Assembly (NCBI RefSeq): GCF_022662575.1
Contig: NZ_JALBFU010000001.1
Coordinates: forward strand, 995,810-1,059,809
Source: Luteimonas aquatica
GTDB lineage: Bacteria; Pseudomonadota; Gammaproteobacteria; Xanthomonadales; Xanthomonadaceae
Length of the DNA: 64,000 nucleotides
Direction: 5' to 3'
Made by a program: the position numbers and the translations under genes. Positions 39,490 to 48,408 of this stretch are shown one piece after another (position 1 is the stretch's first letter; each line of letters starts with the position of its first letter). The notes under the pieces were generated by a model. The model saw only the letters and a list, made by a program, of their open reading frames with translations, was not told the DNA's origin and ran no database searches.

Positions 39490-39495
39490 AACAAG

Positions 39496-39527
39496 AAGGG
39501 CTTGGCAGCGATGCCAAGCCCTTTTTC
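39496..39527 (+). terminator. Rho-independent terminator of the tRNA cluster
   Basis: A perfect 12-bp stem (AAGGGCTTGGCA / TGCCAAGCCCTT, loop GCGA) followed by TTTTTC, 6 bp after tRNA-Lys. Confidence 0.9.
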
Positions 39528-39557
39528 TTTGCCGTCCCGCCGCATCCGCGGCGCGAC

Positions 39558-40883
39558 TCAAGCGATCTGCGCCGCCGCTGCCGCGCGCCGCCGCCCCGGC
39601 CACAGCATGAACAGCACGGTGACGCCGAGCAGCGCCCAGCAGTAGTGCGCCTTGCCGATCAGCGCCAGCGGCGACAGCCCGGCCAGCGAGGCGGCGAGCA
39701 GGATCTGCGCCCCGTAGGGCAGCAGGCTCTGCACGCTGCACACGAAGATGTCGAGCAGGCTGGCCGCGCGCGCCGGCGGCACGCCGTGGCGCTGCGCGAT
39801 GTCGCGGGCGACGTTGCCGCTGATCAGGATGGCGACGGTGTTGTTGGCGGTGAACACGTCGGTCAGCGAGGCCAGCGCCGCCAGGCTCCATTCGCCGCTG
39901 CGCAGTCCGGTGCTGCCGCGCGCCAGGCGCGAAATCTGCGCCGCCAGCCACGCCAGGCCGCCGCCGGCCTTGATCAGCGCGCCAAGCCCGCCGATCAGCA
40001 GGGCGAGCAGGGTGATCTCGACCACGCTCTCGAAGCCGGCGTAGATGTCGCCGGCGAACTGGATCGGGCCGTAGCCCTCGGACGCGAAGATCGCGCCCAT
40101 GCCTGCCGCGACCACCAGGCCGATGCCCAGCACCACCAGCACGTCGAGTCCGGCGATCGCCAGGCCGAGCACCAGCACGTAGGGCAGGATCAGCCAGGCC
40201 GAGGCGTGCTCGCCGGATTCCACCGGCGAGGCCTCGCCGGCGAAGCCCAGGATGCCGAGCGTGAGCAGCGCCGCCGGCAGGGCGATCTTGAGATTCTCGC
40301 GGAATTTCTCGCGCACGCTGCAGCCCTGGGTGCGCGCGGCGGCGATGGCGGTGTCGGAGATCAGCGAGAGGTTGTCGCCGAAGGTGGCGCCGCCCAGCAC
40401 TGCGCCGATCACCAGCGCCCGATCGAGGCCGGAGGCGTCGGCCACGCCGAGCGCGATCGGCGCCACTGCGGCGATGGTGCCCATCGAGGAACCGACCGCC
40501 AGCGACAGGAAGCCGGCCATCAGGAAGAGTCCCGGCAGGATCAGCGCCGGGGGCAGCGCGCCCACGCCCAGCGCCACCACCGCGTCCACCGCGCCGATCT
40601 GCTTGGTCACCGTGGCGAAGGCGCCGGCGAGCAGGAAGATCAGGCACATCAGGATGATGTTCGGATCGCCGATCCCCTCCAGCAGCTTGTCCATGGCCGG
40701 CACGCCGCGGCGGCGGGCGATCCACAATGCCAGCGCCAGCGCCGGCAGGATCGCCACCGGGGCGTGCAGCTGATAGAAGCCCATGGTGTCGCCGCGGCTG
40801 GTGAACCACAGGCCGGCACCGAAGAACACGGCCAGGAACAGCAGCAGCGGGGTCAGCGCCAGCGCGCTCGGGCGATGCTTCAT
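39558..40883 (-). CDS. NhaC-type Na+/H+ antiporter
   Basis: 441 aa from the ATG at 40883. About eleven hydrophobic segments; the duplicated NhaC signature is visible: SSMGTIAAVAPIALGVAD with GGATFGDNLSLISDTAIAAA (about 155-185), and later SLTDVFTANNTVAILISGNVA. Such proteins exchange Na+ for H+ (some carry other cations or amino acids). A 14-bp palindrome lies 4 bp before the start. It converges with the tRNA cluster terminator. Confidence 0.88.
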   Translation of the reverse strand: MKHRPSALALTPLLLFLAVFFGAGLWFTSRGDTMGFYQLHAPVAILPALALALWIARRRGVPAMDKLLEGIGDPNIILMCLIFLLAGAFATVTKQIGAVDAVVALGVGALPPALILPGLFLMAGFLSLAVGSSMGTIAAVAPIALGVADASGLDRALVIGAVLGGATFGDNLSLISDTAIAAARTQGCSVREKFRENLKIALPAALLTLGILGFAGEASPVESGEHASAWLILPYVLVLGLAIAGLDVLVVLGIGLVVAAGMGAIFASEGYGPIQFAGDIYAGFESVVEITLLALLIGGLGALIKAGGGLAWLAAQISRLARGSTGLRSGEWSLAALASLTDVFTANNTVAILISGNVARDIAQRHGVPPARAASLLDIFVCSVQSLLPYGAQILLAASLAGLSPLALIGKAHYCWALLGVTVLFMLWPGRRRAAAAAQIA

Positions 40884-40886
40884 CGC

Positions 40887-40900
40887 TTTATCCGGATAAA
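40887..40900. promoter_or_regulatory. 14-bp palindrome at the antiporter start, possible operator
   Basis: TTTATCCGGATAAA is a perfect palindrome 4-17 bp upstream of the NhaC ATG, in otherwise GC-rich DNA. No regulator gene is adjacent. The rest of the 344-bp gap (40884-41227) up to the effector gene holds no convincing gene. Confidence 0.4.
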
Positions 40901-41227
40901 AAGATTCAACGATTGTGCGCCGCAGCAATCGCGCTGTCCAGCGCACCGCCGGAACGATCGCCTCGCGGGGATGGAACGCGCCTGGGCCGGGGTGCGTGAA
41001 TGGCTTCCGGCAATCTCCGAGCTAGCTGCGACAGACGGGTCGAACCGCCGGGCCGGCAGGTGGCGCAGGCGGCACGAAATCCACAAGAAAGGCTGGCAGG
41101 GCCAAGCCGGCATCCCGGAAGGCAGCCTTGGCCTGAAGTCAGGCGCCGCCGTGCCACTGTGGAAAGCACAAGGACCGTCAATGCATCCCGATCGCGGACC
41201 GGCGCAGGCCGGCCGGCGACGCCTGCC

Positions 41228-43618
41228 CTACTTCACCGCCACCGCCGCGTTCTGGGCCTGGGTTTCCGCAGTGCGCCTGGTCTGTTCGTCCTGCGACTGC
41301 CGCTCGGTTTCCGCGCTCAGCTGCCGCTGACTCTGCTCCAGCGGCACCGTGGCCGCCTGCTCGCGATTCACGTGGGCGCGGATGGTGTCGTGTTCGTTGC
41401 CCGGATTGCGCTGCACCGCGATCAGGTTCTTGCCGTCCTGGCCGAGCACCACCTCGTCGATCCGCGACATGCCGTTCTGCCTGGCGCCGAGCGCCAGTTG
41501 CGCGGCGGCGCGTTCTGCATCCTCATGATTGGCGTAGCCGCCGGATTGGGCGCCAAGCGCGCCGATCCGCTGCCTGGCCTGATCGAGCAGCGGATCCGCG
41601 GCCTGCGCCTTGGCCGGATTGGCGGCCAGCCAGTTGGCCGCCGCGTCGAGCCCCTGGACCGCGCCGTCGTTCCCGGCGTTCGCGATGCCCCCTTTCGCGC
41701 CTTGCAGCTTGGCGATCAGGTCCTGGTCCGACCCGATCGATTTCCCGTCGAAGGTCAGTGCGCCGGTCAGGGTGCGCATCACCGCTTCCGCGCCCTCGTT
41801 GTTGCCGCCGTTGCCGACGGCGGCCTTGAGCATGCCGAACAGGCGCTCGCCCTCGATGCCGTGCCGGTTCACGCCCGGCAGGGCATAGTTCGACCAGGCT
41901 TGATCGCGCAGCAGGTCGGGCGCGTCCTTGGCCAGTTCCTGGATCTGCTCCGGCCGCAGGCCGACACGCAGCATGCCGTCGATCGCCAGGCGGTCGGCGC
42001 CCAGCAGTCCCTGCTTGACCTTCGGATCGGTGACGCCGGCGGCTTCCAGCAGCTTCCCCGCTTCGCGGCGCAGTTCCGCCTCGTCGAGCTTGTCGCCGAA
42101 ATACTGCCCGCCGAGCGAAACGGCCGCGCCGCCGGCCGCGACCAGCTCCCCGGCCGGCGCTGTCGCCGGGAACGTTGCCATGGCGCTTCCCACGCTGTTG
42201 GCCACGTCGCCGGCGGCGGCCACCAGGTAGCCCGCGTTGCCGCCGTCGATCCCCTTGCGGAAATTGATGCCGGCCGAAGCGCCGGCCGCGACCGCCCCCA
42301 GGGCCGGCGTCAGCCGGGTCAGGAATTCGGCCGATTTCACCGCGCCCTGCCCGGCCATGCCCGCATTGGCGAGCCCCTTGGTCGCGCCGGCCACGATTTC
42401 GAGCCCGCCCTTGCTGCCGCCGGCGAGTTCCTTGACCTTCTCGAAATAGTCGTCGGAGCCGAGGCCCTTCTGGATGCCCGCCTGGACCTTGTAGGCGCCG
42501 AACACGATGCCGGCCGCGGCCATGCCGCGGTCCATCGCGCTCGCCTCGGCGGTGCCGAGCACCTTGTCGAACTTCGCGCCGAGCTTGCCGAGCTTGTCGA
42601 AATCCCCGGCCGAGCCGGCCTGGTAGTTCTCCCAGGCCGACTGCACTTTCTTCCCCGCGCCATAGGCCTTGTAGGCCGTCAGGTACGGCTCCATCAGCTC
42701 CTTGAATTCGGCCTCCGCCTTGCCGCTGTCGGGCGCGTTCTTGGCCAGCAGCTGCCCGGCCGCGCTGACCGCCGCCGGCCCGGTAATGTCCTCGTCGATC
42801 TTGTCGAAGCCCTGGAACGCCCTGGCGATCGGCGAATTCGGATCCTTGCGGATCTCGGTCAGCATCTCGACCGCGGCCACGCCCTGCCCGTTGTTGGCCA
42901 GCGACTTCATCGAGTCGTACAGCTGCTGGCGCGCCTCGGGGTCGCGGACCGCCGCGTCGAACAGTTCGCTGCGGTTGTCCTTCAGGTGCCGCGCGAGCTT
43001 CTCCCCGGTCTCGGCGCTGCGCTTGTAGTCCTCGACGTTGGCCGGATCCTTGCGGAAGGCCTCGACGTATTTCTCCTGCTGGTCCTTGTCGAGCGCCGGG
43101 AAGAACGCCTGGGCGCCCTTCATCAGCCGCTCGCTGCGCTGCTCCGCCGCGGCATTGGCCTTGTCGAAATCCTTCTGCACGTCCTGCAGCCCGGCCTTGG
43201 CGCCGTCCGACTCCGGCGTCCGGCCCATGGACTGGATGTTCAGGTCCTCGCCGAGCGACTTCCACTTCGGGTCCTTGAGCGCGAGGTCGCGCACGACCGC
43301 ATCGGTGAAGGGGGCCGGTCCTTCCCACGGATGCTCCATCGCCGCGCCGAGCGCCTTGAGGACGACGCTGCGCTGCTTGTCGCTGTACATCACGCCGTAC
43401 TCGCCGGCGGGGGTCTTGTTGAACGGATCGGCGACGCCCTCGAGCTTGCCGTCGGCATAGGCGCGCTGCACCAGCTGCGCCAGGTACTCCGGCTCGTTGG
43501 TGTGCACTTCCATCAGCTTGAGCAGGCCGTTGATCGGCTGGGCGCGCAGGAAGTCCTGGTAGTCCTGATCGGCGCGGGCGCGGTCGGGGGAAATCGCGGT
43601 CGAGGCGGCGTCGGCCAT
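41228..43618 (-). CDS. large XVIPCD-type candidate type IV secretion effector
   Basis: 796 aa. The C-terminal about 100 residues (from 676) resemble the XVIPCD docking domain of Xanthomonadales T4SS bactericidal effectors: PLLDQARQRIGALGAQSG, AERAAAQLALGARQNGMSRIDEVVLG, KNLIAVQRNPGNEHDTIRAHV and a Gln/Ser-rich end VPLEQSQRQLSAETERQSQ. The N-terminal 650 residues are helical and Ala/Gly-rich, with a hydrophobic, glycine-zipper-like stretch (about 400-485), and show no known toxin motif. There is no signal peptide. Neither neighbour looks like an immunity lipoprotein. Confidence 0.72.
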   Translation of the reverse strand: MADAASTAISPDRARADQDYQDFLRAQPINGLLKLMEVHTNEPEYLAQLVQRAYADGKLEGVADPFNKTPAGEYGVMYSDKQRSVVLKALGAAMEHPWEGPAPFTDAVVRDLALKDPKWKSLGEDLNIQSMGRTPESDGAKAGLQDVQKDFDKANAAAEQRSERLMKGAQAFFPALDKDQQEKYVEAFRKDPANVEDYKRSAETGEKLARHLKDNRSELFDAAVRDPEARQQLYDSMKSLANNGQGVAAVEMLTEIRKDPNSPIARAFQGFDKIDEDITGPAAVSAAGQLLAKNAPDSGKAEAEFKELMEPYLTAYKAYGAGKKVQSAWENYQAGSAGDFDKLGKLGAKFDKVLGTAEASAMDRGMAAAGIVFGAYKVQAGIQKGLGSDDYFEKVKELAGGSKGGLEIVAGATKGLANAGMAGQGAVKSAEFLTRLTPALGAVAAGASAGINFRKGIDGGNAGYLVAAAGDVANSVGSAMATFPATAPAGELVAAGGAAVSLGGQYFGDKLDEAELRREAGKLLEAAGVTDPKVKQGLLGADRLAIDGMLRVGLRPEQIQELAKDAPDLLRDQAWSNYALPGVNRHGIEGERLFGMLKAAVGNGGNNEGAEAVMRTLTGALTFDGKSIGSDQDLIAKLQGAKGGIANAGNDGAVQGLDAAANWLAANPAKAQAADPLLDQARQRIGALGAQSGGYANHEDAERAAAQLALGARQNGMSRIDEVVLGQDGKNLIAVQRNPGNEHDTIRAHVNREQAATVPLEQSQRQLSAETERQSQDEQTRRTAETQAQNAAVAVK

Positions 43619-43764
43619 GGCGGTTCAGTCCTTTGATCGACTCGGGGGAATGGACTCGGGCGACGGAAGGCATCCTTGCCTTGTCCGTGCGTGATGCCCG
43701 TGTTATATCAAACCTGCCGCGCCGTCGGAAGTGACTGTCGCTTCCGGGACGCGGCAGTCCGCAT

Positions 43765-44772
43765 TCAGATTCTGCTGGCGATCGCCTTGGCGAAGCTCAT
43801 CGTGTTGCCCGTGCCGCCGAGGTCCGGCGTCAGCGAATCCTTGGCCTCGAGCGTGGCGACGATCGCCTCGCGCAGGCGCGTGGCCTTCTCGGGCAGGCCG
43901 AGATGATCGAGCATCTGCGCCGCGCCGAGCAGCAGCGCGCAGGGATTGGCGATGCCCTTGCCGGCGATGTCCGGCGCCGAGCCGTGCACGGCCTCGAAGA
44001 TCGCCGCGTCGGTGCCGATGTTGGCGCCCGGCGCCAGGCCCAGGCCGCCGACCAGGCCGGCGCACAGGTCGGAGATGATGTCGCCGAACAGGTTGGTGGT
44101 GACGATGATGTCGAACTGCTCCGGCCGCATTACCAGCTGCATGCAGGTGTTGTCGACGATCATCTCGTTGCACTGGATTTCCGGGTACTGCGCCGCCACC
44201 TCGCGCGCCACCTTCAGGAACAGGCCCGAGGTCGACTTGAGGATGTTGGCCTTGTGCACCACCGTGACCTTCTTGCGGCCGGTCTTGCGCGCCAGGTCGA
44301 AGGCGTAGCGCACGATGCGCTCGGATCCCTTGCGGGTGATCTTCTGGGTGAGCGTGGCGGTGGCGCCGTCCTCGCTGACGCTCTGGCCCTCGCCGATGTA
44401 GGCGCCCTCGGTATTCTCGCGCACCGTGATCAGGTCCACGCCGCTGGGGAAGCGCGACTTGGTGTTGGGGAACGACTTGGCGGGGCGCACGTTGGCGTAC
44501 AGGTCGAAGCGCTTGCGCAGCTCGACGTTGATCGAGCTGAAGCCCTCGCCGACCGGAGTGGTCAACGGGCTCTTCAGGGCGACGCGGTTCTTGCGGATCG
44601 AATCCATGGTCGCCTGCGGCAGCAGCTCGCCATGCTTCTCGAGCGCGACCAGGCCGGCGTCGGCGTCTTCGTACTGCAGGCCGAGGTCCATCGCGTCGAG
44701 CACGTGCAGGGTGGCGTCCATGATCTCCGGGCCGATGCCGTCGCCGCGGATGACCGTAATCGTCTGGGTCAT
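43765..44772 (-). CDS. isocitrate dehydrogenase (NAD-type), IMDH/IDH family
   Basis: 335 aa from the ATG at 44772 (a second ATG at 44787 adds five residues). ITVIRGDGIGPEIMDATLHVLDAM at the N-terminus. Substrate motif KSPLTTPVGEGFSSINVELRKRFDLYANVRP has the Ser/Asn/Arg pattern of isocitrate enzymes rather than isopropylmalate. TVRENTEGAYIGE and NLFGDIISDLCAGLVGGLGLAPGANIG complete the fold, with GTGNT for NAD contact. It runs the TCA cycle. Homologues in Xanthomonas are NAD-dependent; cofactor use is inferred. Confidence 0.9.
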   Translation of the reverse strand: MTQTITVIRGDGIGPEIMDATLHVLDAMDLGLQYEDADAGLVALEKHGELLPQATMDSIRKNRVALKSPLTTPVGEGFSSINVELRKRFDLYANVRPAKSFPNTKSRFPSGVDLITVRENTEGAYIGEGQSVSEDGATATLTQKITRKGSERIVRYAFDLARKTGRKKVTVVHKANILKSTSGLFLKVAREVAAQYPEIQCNEMIVDNTCMQLVMRPEQFDIIVTTNLFGDIISDLCAGLVGGLGLAPGANIGTDAAIFEAVHGSAPDIAGKGIANPCALLLGAAQMLDHLGLPEKATRLREAIVATLEAKDSLTPDLGGTGNTMSFAKAIASRI

Positions 44773-44890
44773 TGGTGTGGGGTCCATGCTGAAGCGCGCC
44801 CCGCGGCTGCGCGGGGCGCGAAAGTCGAAAAATCAGCTGGATATTATGCCGCAAGCGCGCCCGGCTTGCAGGCGCGCGCCGCCCGCCCGC

Positions 44891-45295
44891 TCAGCCGTGG
44901 TCGTGCGCGGCGGGCGTGCCGGCTTCGCCCTGTTCCAGCTGGTCCAGGAAATCCACGGCCCGGCGCAGGTGCGGGATGACGATGCTGCCGCCCACCACCA
45001 GCCCGACCGAGAAGGTCTCGAACATCTCCTCGCGGTCGACGCCGGCCTCGCGGCATTGCGCGACGTGGTAGCTGATGCAGTCGTCGCAGCGCAGCACCAG
45101 CGAGGCGACCAGGCCGAGCAGCTCCTTGGTTTTCACGTCCAGCGCTCCGGCCTGGTAGGTCTGGGTGTCCAGGGCGAAGAAGCGGCGCACCACCTGGTTG
45201 GGTTCGGCCAGGATGCGCTCGTTCATGCGCTTGCGGAATTCCGTGAACGCGCGAACCCGATCGCTGTCGCCCTCCCCCTCGCCGCCAGCGCTCAT
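44891..45295 (-). CDS. AhpD-like carboxymuconolactone decarboxylase family protein
   Basis: 134 aa from the ATG at 45295. The redox CxxC-x6-H type motif is LRCDDCISYHVAQCREAGV, within the CMD fold (DVKTKELLGLVASLVLR, FETFSVGLVVGGSIVIPHLRR). AhpD-like members act as thiol peroxidase partners. Its start overlaps the stop of the glutaredoxin gene (ATGA), which supports a thiol-redox role. Confidence 0.87.
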   Translation of the reverse strand: MSAGGEGEGDSDRVRAFTEFRKRMNERILAEPNQVVRRFFALDTQTYQAGALDVKTKELLGLVASLVLRCDDCISYHVAQCREAGVDREEMFETFSVGLVVGGSIVIPHLRRAVDFLDQLEQGEAGTPAAHDHG

Positions 45296-45570
45296 GCGCC
45301 CTCCCCGGCCAGCAGGGCCTCGAGCTTCCCGGCCCGGTGCAGGGCCATCATGTCGTCGTAGCCGCCGACGTGGGTGGCGCCGATGAAGATCTGCGGCACG
45401 CTGGTGCGCCGGGTCAGCGCCATCATCTTCTCGCGCTCGGCGGGATCGAGGTCGATGCGCACCTCGTTCCATGCCAGGCCGCGGCCCTTGAGGAAGTTCT
45501 TGGCCGCCACGCAATAGGCGCAGGCGGCGCCGGTGTAGAGGGTGATCTCGGGAGGATTGCGGCCGTTCAA
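45292..45570 (-). CDS. grxC: glutaredoxin 3 (GrxC-like)
   Basis: 92 aa. The start is TTG at 45570 with an AGGAG ribosome site 6 bp before it; no ATG suits. ITLYTGAACAYCVAAKNFLKGRGL has the active site CAYC (CPYC in E. coli Grx3). TSVPQIFIGATHVGGYDDMMALHRAGKL carries the cis-Pro and GSH-binding GG-D motif. It reduces disulfides with glutathione. Confidence 0.92.
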   Translation of the reverse strand: MNGRNPPEITLYTGAACAYCVAAKNFLKGRGLAWNEVRIDLDPAEREKMMALTRRTSVPQIFIGATHVGGYDDMMALHRAGKLEALLAGEGA

Positions 45571-45794
45571 GACGGTCTCCTGAACTAAGAAGGCGGGGTG
45601 TGGTCTATCTGGGGGCCCGGCGGAGGCTCGCCAGGGACACGGCTGCAACACTGCCGGCCGCGCGCGGAGCCAATGACGAGCGGCGGCCATTATGAAAGGT
45701 CCGCGCCCGCGCCTCCAATCCGCCTTAACCCGATGTTCACGCCTCCGCCCCGCCCGCCCCTCATGCTGACCGCCTGACGACCGAAGACCGCCCG

Positions 45795-47450
45795 ATGCGT
45801 TCGCTCCTGATGCGCCCCTTGCTGTTCGCCGCCGCCCTGACCCTGCTCGTGGCCAGCCTGTGCGCCCCCGCGCAGGAAAACCGGCTGCCGGACATCGGCT
45901 CGTCGGCCGGCACCGTGCTCGGCCCTGCCGAGCAGAAGGAATACGGGCAGATGATGCTGGCGCAGCTGCGCCACTACGACTACATCCTCGAGGACCCGCT
46001 GATCGACGACTGGCTGCGCACGCTCGGCACCCGCCTGGGCGCGGCCAGCGACAACCCCAAGCAGGACTTCACCTTCTTCATGATGAAGGACCGGCAGATC
46101 AACGCCTTCGCCACCCTGGGCGGCTACGTCGGCGTCAACGCCGGCCTGGTGCTGGCCGCCGACGAGGAGGATGAGGTGGCGGGCGTGCTCGGCCACGAGA
46201 TCGCCCACGTCACCCAGCAGCACGTGCTGCGCAGCGTCGAGCGGGCCAAGCGCGACAGCGTGCCGATCCTGCTGGCGATGCTGGGCGCGATCGCGATCTC
46301 GCAGACCGGCGGCAACTCCTCCGGCGACGCGGCCATGGCCGCGATGGCCAGCGCCCAGGGCATCGCCGCGCAGCGCCAGATCAACTACACCCGCTCCAAC
46401 GAGTCCGAGGCCGACCGCATCGGCATCCAGACGCTGGCGCGCAGCGGCTACGACCCGCGCGCGATGGCGCAGATGTTCGAGACCATGCAGGCGCTCTCGC
46501 GCGTGAACCGCGGCGGCGAGAAGGAGCGCGCGCCCGACTATCTCCTGACCCACCCGGTCACCACGCTGCGCATCGCCGAGGCCAAGGAACGCGCCGAGCG
46601 CCTGATCAACAGCGGGCGCAACGTGCGCGCCAAGACCTCGACCCCGGACGCGGTGCGGGTCGAGCAGGTGCCCGTGCCCGAGGGACCGGTCAGTTCCGCG
46701 CCGATCCACGGCAATCCGCTGCTGCCCAGCGCCCTGAATCTCGCCATCGACGGCCTCTACCGCAACGACGGGACCACCTACGGCTGGGCGCGCGAGCGCC
46801 TGCGCGTGCTCAGCGCCGACACCCCATCCGCGGCGGTGCAGGAATACGAGCGCATGGCGCGCAGCGCCAAGCTCAGCGACGCCCAGCGCTACGGCCTGGC
46901 GCTGGCGCGCACGCTCACCGGCAGCAGCGGCGCGGCGATCGGCGACCTGGAAACGCTGCTGGGCGAATATCCCGGCGACCTCTGGCTCTCGCTGGCCCTG
47001 GCCCAGGCCGAGGCCCGCTCGGGCAAGCAGGCCGCCGCCGACGCCCGTTTCAAGGCGCTGCTCGCGCGCATGCCCAACAACCGCGCGGTCGCCCTGGCCT
47101 ATGCCGCCGTGCTCGGCGAGCGCAACGACAAGGCCGCGGGTCAGCAGGCGCAGGCGATCCTGCGGCCGCTGCTGGGCTCGGCCAGCGACGACCCGCTGTT
47201 CCAGACCACCTTCGCCCGCGCCAACGAGATCGCCGGCGACGGCGTGCGCGCCGGCGAGGCCTACGCCGAGGCCGCCTATCTCAACGGCCGTGCCGAGCAG
47301 GCCCTGGTGCAGCTCAACAACCTGAAGAAGCGCGACGACCTGGACTACTACGCCCGCGCCCGCATCGATGCGCGCATCGCGGCGATCACGCCGACGGTGC
47401 TGGAACTGCGCCGGCAGGGCGTGAGAGACCAGGACCTGCGGCCGCAGTAG
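45795..47450 (+). CDS. bepA: M48 family periplasmic metalloprotease with TPR (BepA-like)
   Basis: 551 aa. Signal peptide FAAALTLLVASLCAPAQ, then a peptidase M48 domain with zinc motif GHEIAHVTQQH (about 133-143) and a third ligand Glu in NESEADRIGIQTL. A helical TPR region makes up the C-terminal half (about 300-540). BepA degrades or assists misassembled LptD/outer-membrane proteins. The length and layout match BepA (YfgC). Confidence 0.92.
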   Translation: MRSLLMRPLLFAAALTLLVASLCAPAQENRLPDIGSSAGTVLGPAEQKEYGQMMLAQLRHYDYILEDPLIDDWLRTLGTRLGAASDNPKQDFTFFMMKDRQINAFATLGGYVGVNAGLVLAADEEDEVAGVLGHEIAHVTQQHVLRSVERAKRDSVPILLAMLGAIAISQTGGNSSGDAAMAAMASAQGIAAQRQINYTRSNESEADRIGIQTLARSGYDPRAMAQMFETMQALSRVNRGGEKERAPDYLLTHPVTTLRIAEAKERAERLINSGRNVRAKTSTPDAVRVEQVPVPEGPVSSAPIHGNPLLPSALNLAIDGLYRNDGTTYGWARERLRVLSADTPSAAVQEYERMARSAKLSDAQRYGLALARTLTGSSGAAIGDLETLLGEYPGDLWLSLALAQAEARSGKQAAADARFKALLARMPNNRAVALAYAAVLGERNDKAAGQQAQAILRPLLGSASDDPLFQTTFARANEIAGDGVRAGEAYAEAAYLNGRAEQALVQLNNLKKRDDLDYYARARIDARIAAITPTVLELRRQGVRDQDLRPQ

Positions 47451-47483
47451 TCGCCGCTCCAACGCGCCGAACAACGCACCGCT

Positions 47484-47903
47484 TCACTCCTTGAGCAGCG
47501 CGCGCAGCTGTTCGTTGGTGTAGAAGCGCGTGCTGATGATCTCCCTGGTGTTGCCGGGCGCGAAATCCTCGTCGAAGACGAGAACGGGACCATACACGGT
47601 GCCGACCAGCTCCCCGAAACCCGACAGGCTGCAAAGGATCGTGAGCCTGTACCCGTGCCCGACGTAGAACGTCGTGCCGCCGTCCGAGGGCAGCGCCGCA
47701 CCCTCGTCGAACCGGGCGAACGTCGGCTTGCGGCCGGCGGCGACATCCTGGAAATCGCGCGCCGCCTCGCTGATCGTGCGCCGCTGCGACGGCGACAGGC
47801 CGGACAGGTCGACGCCCGCGAACGGATCGTCCGCCGTTCGCGGCACAGGCGCGGCCGGAGGCTGGGTAGCGGAGGGCCGGCACGATCCCGTCATCAGGAC
47901 CAC
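47484..47903 (-). CDS. hypothetical lipoprotein-like protein, start uncertain
   Basis: 139 aa with a GTG start at 47903. The residues read upstream in this frame (RRRFAVFVAVVLMTGSC) would make a good lipoprotein signal ending at Cys, but no start codon is available for them. A conserved-looking body follows: AGVDLSGLSPSQRRTISEAARDFQDV and GTTFYVGHGYRLTILCSLSGFGELVGTVYGPVLVFDEDF. No family recognised. It follows another lipoprotein gene on the same strand by 31 bp. Confidence 0.5.
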   Translation of the reverse strand: MVLMTGSCRPSATQPPAAPVPRTADDPFAGVDLSGLSPSQRRTISEAARDFQDVAAGRKPTFARFDEGAALPSDGGTTFYVGHGYRLTILCSLSGFGELVGTVYGPVLVFDEDFAPGNTREIISTRFYTNEQLRALLKE

Positions 47904-47934
47904 CGCGACGAAAACGGCGAAACGGCGCCTGCCG

Positions 47935-48279
47935 TCACTCCTTCCTCCGCAGTTCGACCCCGTCCACCACCATCGTCCAGCCCTGCGCGCCCTGCCTGGG
48001 CGGCTGGCTCACCTTGAATCGCGTGGTCATCGGTCCGAGGCCGACCACGAAATCGTCGCCCTCGAAGGTTTTGAGCGGCGCGTTCAGGGATTTGCTCATC
48101 CCCGGCCGCTCGCGCTTGTAGCTGACCATGCCGCCGGCATCGATGGCCAGGGTCATCTCCTCGGCGCCGCGCAGGCCGGTCCAGATGCCGACATAGTCCT
48201 GGCGCTCGGCCGGCAGCGGCTTGGCGCAGGCCGCCAGCGCCAGCAGGCAGGCGGCAAAAAACGGCAGAAAACGTTTCAT
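47935..48279 (-). CDS. small hypothetical lipoprotein
   Basis: 114 aa. A clear lipoprotein signal MKRFLPFFAACLLALAACAK (lipobox LAAC, Cys18). The mature part (GIWTGLRGAEEMTLAIDAGGMVSYKRER) resembles small periplasmic beta-strand domains but no named family. It is divergent from phoB, 129 bp away, with the Pho box between; whether it is phosphate-regulated is untested. Confidence 0.7.
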   Translation of the reverse strand: MKRFLPFFAACLLALAACAKPLPAERQDYVGIWTGLRGAEEMTLAIDAGGMVSYKRERPGMSKSLNAPLKTFEGDDFVVGLGPMTTRFKVSQPPRQGAQGWTMVVDGVELRRKE

Positions 48280-48354
48280 CGGCCCCTCCTTCGTTCCCCA
48301 GCCCGCAGTCTAGCCGGGGATGACCGCGAACACGCCGGAAAGGGTGTAATGTGA

Positions 48355-48372
48355 GCGTCATAAAACTGTCGT
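48355..48372 (+). promoter_or_regulatory. Pho box upstream of phoB
   Basis: GCGTCAT-AAAA-CTGTCGT matches the PhoB site consensus CTGTCAT-AWAW-CTGTCAY in 11 of the 14 defined half-site bases (mismatches at positions 1, 2 of the first and 6 of the second), with a correct A-rich 4-bp spacer. It ends 36 bp before the phoB ATG. It points to autoregulation of phoBR, as in E. coli. Confidence 0.72.
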
Positions 48373-48408
48373 CTAATCCCGACGTCCAGGACTTCACCCT
48401 TGCAAAGC

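Noticed and set aside
40884-41227. Search for an immunity gene next to the effector candidate
   Set aside because: Short frames here lack a lipoprotein signal, ribosome site or sensible composition; no immunity gene is claimed.
41000-43636. 878-aa plus-strand open frame opposite the XVIPCD-type protein
   Set aside because: Composition typical of the antisense of GC-rich DNA; the minus strand shows the recognisable C-terminal domain.
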